DNA from: Desulfurococcales archaeon
GTDB lineage: Archaea; Thermoproteota; Thermoprotei_A; Sulfolobales; Desulfurococcaceae
Length of the DNA: 64,000 nucleotides
Assembly: GCA_027022365.1 (NCBI GenBank)
Contig: JALVYU010000030.1
Location: forward strand, 29,140-93,139
Direction of reading: 5' to 3'
Part shown: positions 61,196 through 64,000 of the stretch, in pieces
Layout: each line of letters opens with the position of its first letter
Position numbering within the stretch: position 1 is the stretch's first letter
Position numbers and translations under genes: made by a program
The notes under the pieces: generated by a model
Told to the model about the DNA's origin: nothing
The model's database searches: none
The model's input: the letters and a program-made list of their open reading frames with translations, nothing else

Positions 61196-62956
61196 TTGTT
61201 TCACACGTACTCAGAGGGGAATACTGGTGCTGTGTCAGCGCTACTATTTACGATATTTCTAATTTCCTCGTTCTTCTCGCCCCTGTCCTGTATGCAGTCG
61301 TCAGGCTCTATAGTGCCCCCAAGATACATCGTGCTATCCGTGGGATACAGCGGTAAAGAGATTTATGTCGATGAGCGCCTGCAGGACTTAACGATTCTAC
61401 GCTCCAACTATACCGTGGCTGGGAGTGCTAGGCTGTTCGTCAACGATACGGATGTCCTGGTGAGCGGTAATGTCACGATCAAATACATTGGCCGGGGCTC
61501 CCAGGTATACTTGAAAACAATAGCTGATGCCTCCTATAGGACAATATATATTAATAAGACGACGATAATCTACCATGCTGTTCTAGAACTAGTATCAATC
61601 ATATCGTCCAACACCAGCCTCCGCCACAAGGCCGAGTCATATATAATATATGACAGGGCCAGGGCCCCGGTGGTATCATATAATATTACAGGGACGAGTT
61701 CATTGGCAGCTTATCTCCTGGATGCTATGGTCAGGAAGTTCCTATTGTTCCCATTATTAGCGACCAATATAATCGAGAGCCGCAGAGAAGTAGACGGCAA
61801 TACCACTATAACCGGAAAAGCCAGCGCTGGCAACGTGGCTCTGGCTGCGGAGGGGAGAACACGTATCGTTATGGGCCTCATAGCTACGAATACCTCTAGG
61901 CGCCTGAACACTCTCTCCACGATGCTAGAATACAATATATCAGCCTCCTACGGCGAGCCCCTATCCGAGATCATAGGTAAGATCATGAGGGTCGGTATTG
62001 GCAGCTATACCGGTATGAACGGGGCCGTGCTAGTGCTAGGGACGTATATTCAGGGCATATCACCCGTCATGCAGAGAGCCACGGCCCACGTGATCAACGA
62101 TATCGTTGCCGAGAGCCTCGTGATGAACTGGACCCGGCTCGAACTAGTATTCGACGCGAATAACGACTCTTACGTGATGGGGGCGAGGTATGCGGCGGAA
62201 AACGCATCGGCGGCTGATCTCCCCACGGTATTCCTAGCATCGAACCTTGCGGCAAGGGGGTATAGTGCGTCCTCCATAACGAGTCTCCTGTCCATCCTCA
62301 ACACTTTGTTCGACGGGTCACGTGCCGATCCAGTGGCTGTCCTGGAAAAGGCGGGGCAGGTATTGGGCGAGCCTATGTATTCGCTGAGCCCGGACATATA
62401 TAAGGCCCCGAGCAGGTCAGTCCTAGAGACAAGCACCGCTATAAACGAGTCGTCGAAGGAAATACTGGGCGAGCTAGAGGAAATCCTAGGCATAGAGAAG
62501 AACATAACGGTCGCCGGGCACGAGGTCATCATACAGCCCTTCCCGTCCCTCGAAGAAGACATCGCAGTATACATGGCGCTCAAGAACATCCAGCCAACAA
62601 CAAGGACTACCACAACAACGGGAAGAACAACCACGACAACGCCAGAGACCACGGCGACAAGCCCATTACTAACAACACCGCCAAAAACAACAACTACGAA
62701 AACACAAGTGCCCCAAGCCACAGCAACGCCTACACAACAAGCAACTCCTCAAAAACCAGCAACGCCAACACAGACAGCAACCGCAACAAAACCGATCAGC
62801 AGGGAGGGATCACCGCGAGTGTCGCCTCTAATAGTGCTCATACCCATAATAGCGTTCGCACTACTAATACTCATACTCCACATAAGGGCGAAGAAGAGGG
62901 TGACGGAAGAACTCATCGAAGAACTAGAAGAAACCCCTGAATCCTCCCATCTGTGA
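61196..62956 (+). CDS. Thr-rich stalk surface protein
   Basis: A 586-residue protein, start TTG 61196 behind GGAGGTG (GTG 61169 is in frame but poorly placed). Signal or anchor near residues 13-30 (SALLFTIFLISSFFSPLS). The body (about 40-460) is Asn/Thr/Ser-rich with possible N-glycosylation sites. Residues about 470-540 are a Thr/Pro/Ala-rich stalk (TTTTTGRTTTTTPETTATS and similar), as in O-glycosylated stalks, followed by a single C-terminal membrane helix and a Lys/Arg then Glu-rich tail. A single-pass exported protein standing off the membrane, next to the S-layer gene. No enzymatic motif. Confidence 0.75.
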   Translation: MFHTYSEGNTGAVSALLFTIFLISSFFSPLSCMQSSGSIVPPRYIVLSVGYSGKEIYVDERLQDLTILRSNYTVAGSARLFVNDTDVLVSGNVTIKYIGRGSQVYLKTIADASYRTIYINKTTIIYHAVLELVSIISSNTSLRHKAESYIIYDRARAPVVSYNITGTSSLAAYLLDAMVRKFLLFPLLATNIIESRREVDGNTTITGKASAGNVALAAEGRTRIVMGLIATNTSRRLNTLSTMLEYNISASYGEPLSEIIGKIMRVGIGSYTGMNGAVLVLGTYIQGISPVMQRATAHVINDIVAESLVMNWTRLELVFDANNDSYVMGARYAAENASAADLPTVFLASNLAARGYSASSITSLLSILNTLFDGSRADPVAVLEKAGQVLGEPMYSLSPDIYKAPSRSVLETSTAINESSKEILGELEEILGIEKNITVAGHEVIIQPFPSLEEDIAVYMALKNIQPTTRTTTTTGRTTTTTPETTATSPLLTTPPKTTTTKTQVPQATATPTQQATPQKPATPTQTATATKPISREGSPRVSPLIVLIPIIAFALLILILHIRAKKRVTEELIEELEETPESSHL

Positions 62957-63284
62957 TCGGGACGCCATACGGTTAAATATATTCAACCACTATTTTAAAA
63001 ACACGTAAAACATTGTCTCGATACTTGATAATCATTAATCAATAGTTTTCCGATCACAACACATAAATAGGCCTATAACCCCGTCAAGACAAGCCCACCC
63101 TCCTCAGCGTGGCCATGTGTCTATTATTCCTCATAATCAGTTACGGCCAGCCTACTAGACGCTGGGCACTACGGATCTAGAATATATCATTGAACCCCAG
63201 CAAAACCCAATCCTTTCAATTTTTGTTTATTCCCCTAAGCCGGGTCGCACCAAGAACCCGGGTCTCATCGGAGGTGGGGAATAC
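62957..63284. other. Long leader/intergenic region of the S-layer-like gene
   Basis: About 330 bases without a gene. Contains the palindrome ATAGGCCTAT (63067-63076), a T-rich promoter-like block near 63215-63230 (CAATTTTTGTTTATTCC) and a hairpin with arms CCGGGT/ACCCGG (63240-63261). The end of the leader has a strong GGAGGTGGGG ribosome site (63270-63279). Long structured leaders fit a highly expressed gene. Confidence 0.5.
63240..63261 (+). promoter_or_regulatory. 5' leader hairpin before the S-layer-like gene
   Basis: Arms CCGGGT and ACCCGG with a ten-base loop, nine bases before GGAGGTG and 24 bases before the ATG. It may stabilise the messenger or tune translation. Confidence 0.4.
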
Positions 63285-64000
63285 ATGAGGCTGGATACAC
63301 CACTTTCCATAGCCTTACTGGTCGTAGCCATAATCGCCGTTGTACCCCCGATACATGCAGAGAGCTATGGTGCATGGATATCGGTTAGCCCGGATCACGG
63401 GCACAGGGGCGTGGACATCTACGTGTACGGCTACAACTTCACGGCCGGCTCGACAGTCTACATCTACTTCGACGACAAGCTCATAGATACTATGCAGGCC
63501 GACTGGGACGGCTGGATCGGCGGCTACGTCGAGATACCCGTGGACGCAAAGCCCGGAACACACGTAATCAAGGCCGTGGACCAGCAGGGAGTCCAGGCCC
63601 TGACAACCTTCACGGTCACCACGCCGACCCTCTACCTCAACACCACCGACGCGGAGCCCTACAGCGTGATCCGCGTGACGGGCTCCGGGTACGCGGCGTA
63701 CCAGTGGTACCTCGTAGCGGTCGACGGCCTCGTGGTCGACAGCTTCGTGATGGCCAGGGGCAACGAGACCCTCGACGCCGCGGTAGCCGTGCCGCCCCTC
63801 CCGGGCGGAGAGCACCACATAACAATAGTCTACGTAAGCCTTGCCACGGGGAACCACGTCGCCGTAGCGTCCAAGACCATCACGGTGAAGAACGGCTACG
63901 TGGACAACCAGACATTCACACAAGCCATCAACAAGGTATGGGCAGAGATAAACAAGCTAGACAAGACAGCGGCGGCGCTACAGAACAAGCTGGGACAACT
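63285..64000 (+). CDS. S-layer-like (tetrabrachion-type) protein, N-terminal part
   Basis: Starts at ATG 63285 behind GGAGGTG and runs off the window; 238 residues visible. Signal peptide of about 25 residues (LSIALLVVAIIAVVPPIHA, cleaved near AES). The mature part has three IPT/TIG-like beta-sandwich repeats (about 27-110, 110-185, 185-210; patterns such as VSPDHGHRGVDIYVYGYNFT and PVDAKPGTHVIKAV), then a coiled-coil onset at about residue 210 (INKVWAEINKLDKTAAALQN). Surface layer with beta domains then a long coiled coil recalls tetrabrachion of Staphylothermus. Codons are strongly GC-biased and uniform, as expected for a very abundant protein. Confidence 0.8.
   Translation, partial: MRLDTPLSIALLVVAIIAVVPPIHAESYGAWISVSPDHGHRGVDIYVYGYNFTAGSTVYIYFDDKLIDTMQADWDGWIGGYVEIPVDAKPGTHVIKAVDQQGVQALTTFTVTTPTLYLNTTDAEPYSVIRVTGSGYAAYQWYLVAVDGLVVDSFVMARGNETLDAAVAVPPLPGGEHHITIVYVSLATGNHVAVASKTITVKNGYVDNQTFTQAINKVWAEINKLDKTAAALQNKLGQ

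Noticed and set aside
62170..62721. Minus-strand frame opposite the Thr-rich stalk
   Set aside because: Its Val-rich runs (VVVVVV) are just the complement of ACA/ACC Thr codons in the stalk.
63315..63923. Long minus-strand frame opposite the S-layer-like gene
   Set aside because: It is rich in Val, His, Gly and Arg, the complement of the GC-biased, strongly periodic codons of the real gene, with no family-like content.
1..64000. tRNA, rRNA or CRISPR array
   Set aside because: Gene-free gaps were scanned by eye for cloverleaf arms with a TTC-rich T loop, for rRNA segments and for regularly spaced repeats; none found. Short intron-containing tRNAs could be missed.

Overview
The window looks like chromosomal DNA of a hyperthermophilic crenarchaeon (Thermoproteota, most likely Desulfurococcales). 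The evidence is the mre11-rad50-nurA-herA operon, an archaeal class I (DhnA-type) aldolase next to a PfkB sugar kinase, form III RuBisCO, archaeal Elp3, heavy AGG/AGA arginine usage, many GTG/TTG starts, GGTG/GGAGGTG ribosome sites and an apparent coiled-coil S-layer protein at the right edge. I cannot fix the genus. I see no tRNA, rRNA or CRISPR array.

Layout. 1-1106: 3' part missing of a secreted protein. 1.1-5.3 kb: ABC exporter, divergent PadR regulator, DUF1648-type membrane protein with an apparent frame break, DUF364-type protein. 5.3-5.7 kb: non-coding stretch with a possible decayed TnpB/IS605 right end. 6.1-13.1 kb: Mre11-Rad50-NurA-HerA end-resection operon. 13-18 kb (minus strand): cytidine deaminase, cation/proton antiporter, PfkB kinase, FBP aldolase, cysteine synthase. 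18.2-22.1 kb: three-subunit molybdenum hydroxylase. 22.2-25.7 kb: form III RuBisCO, then ATP sulfurylase with a small ribbon-helix-helix protein, divergent from APS kinase across a perfect 24-bp palindrome. 25.8-30.8 kb: MFS carrier and a four-gene SPFH/zinc-ribbon membrane module. 30.8-37.2 kb: phosphodiesterase, small regulators and membrane proteins, a Cys/His-rich secreted protein behind a strong inverted repeat, PEBP and DUF1028 proteins, XdhC. 37.5-43.5 kb: MFS carrier, large transglutaminase-like surface protein, isoprenylcysteine-methyltransferase-like protein, MobA/MocA-like transferase, unknown protein. 43.6-46.6 kb: complete lipoate ligase plus lipoyl synthase cluster. 46.8-55.4 kb: HPr-kinase-like P-loop protein, second ABC exporter, Elp3, unknown protein, and a paralogue of the transglutaminase-like protein. 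56.0-60.4 kb: corrinoid methyl-transfer cluster. 60.5-64 kb: small membrane protein, Thr-rich stalk protein and the start of an S-layer-like protein.

The most unusual unit is 56063-60398: a divergent methylenetetrahydrofolate-reductase-like protein, a minimal MetE catalytic core with an intact zinc site, a corrinoid carrier and a RACE-type corrinoid activase. Together they look like a self-contained B12-dependent route to methionine (or another thiol methylation). Other coherent systems are the split lipoate ligase with two radical-SAM lipoyl synthases, the sulfate-activation divergon with its likely operator, and the SPFH/zinc-ribbon module, which recalls bacterial Ydj-type membrane-stress genes. 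The molybdenum hydroxylase, XdhC and MocA-like genes, though dispersed, probably serve one enzyme.
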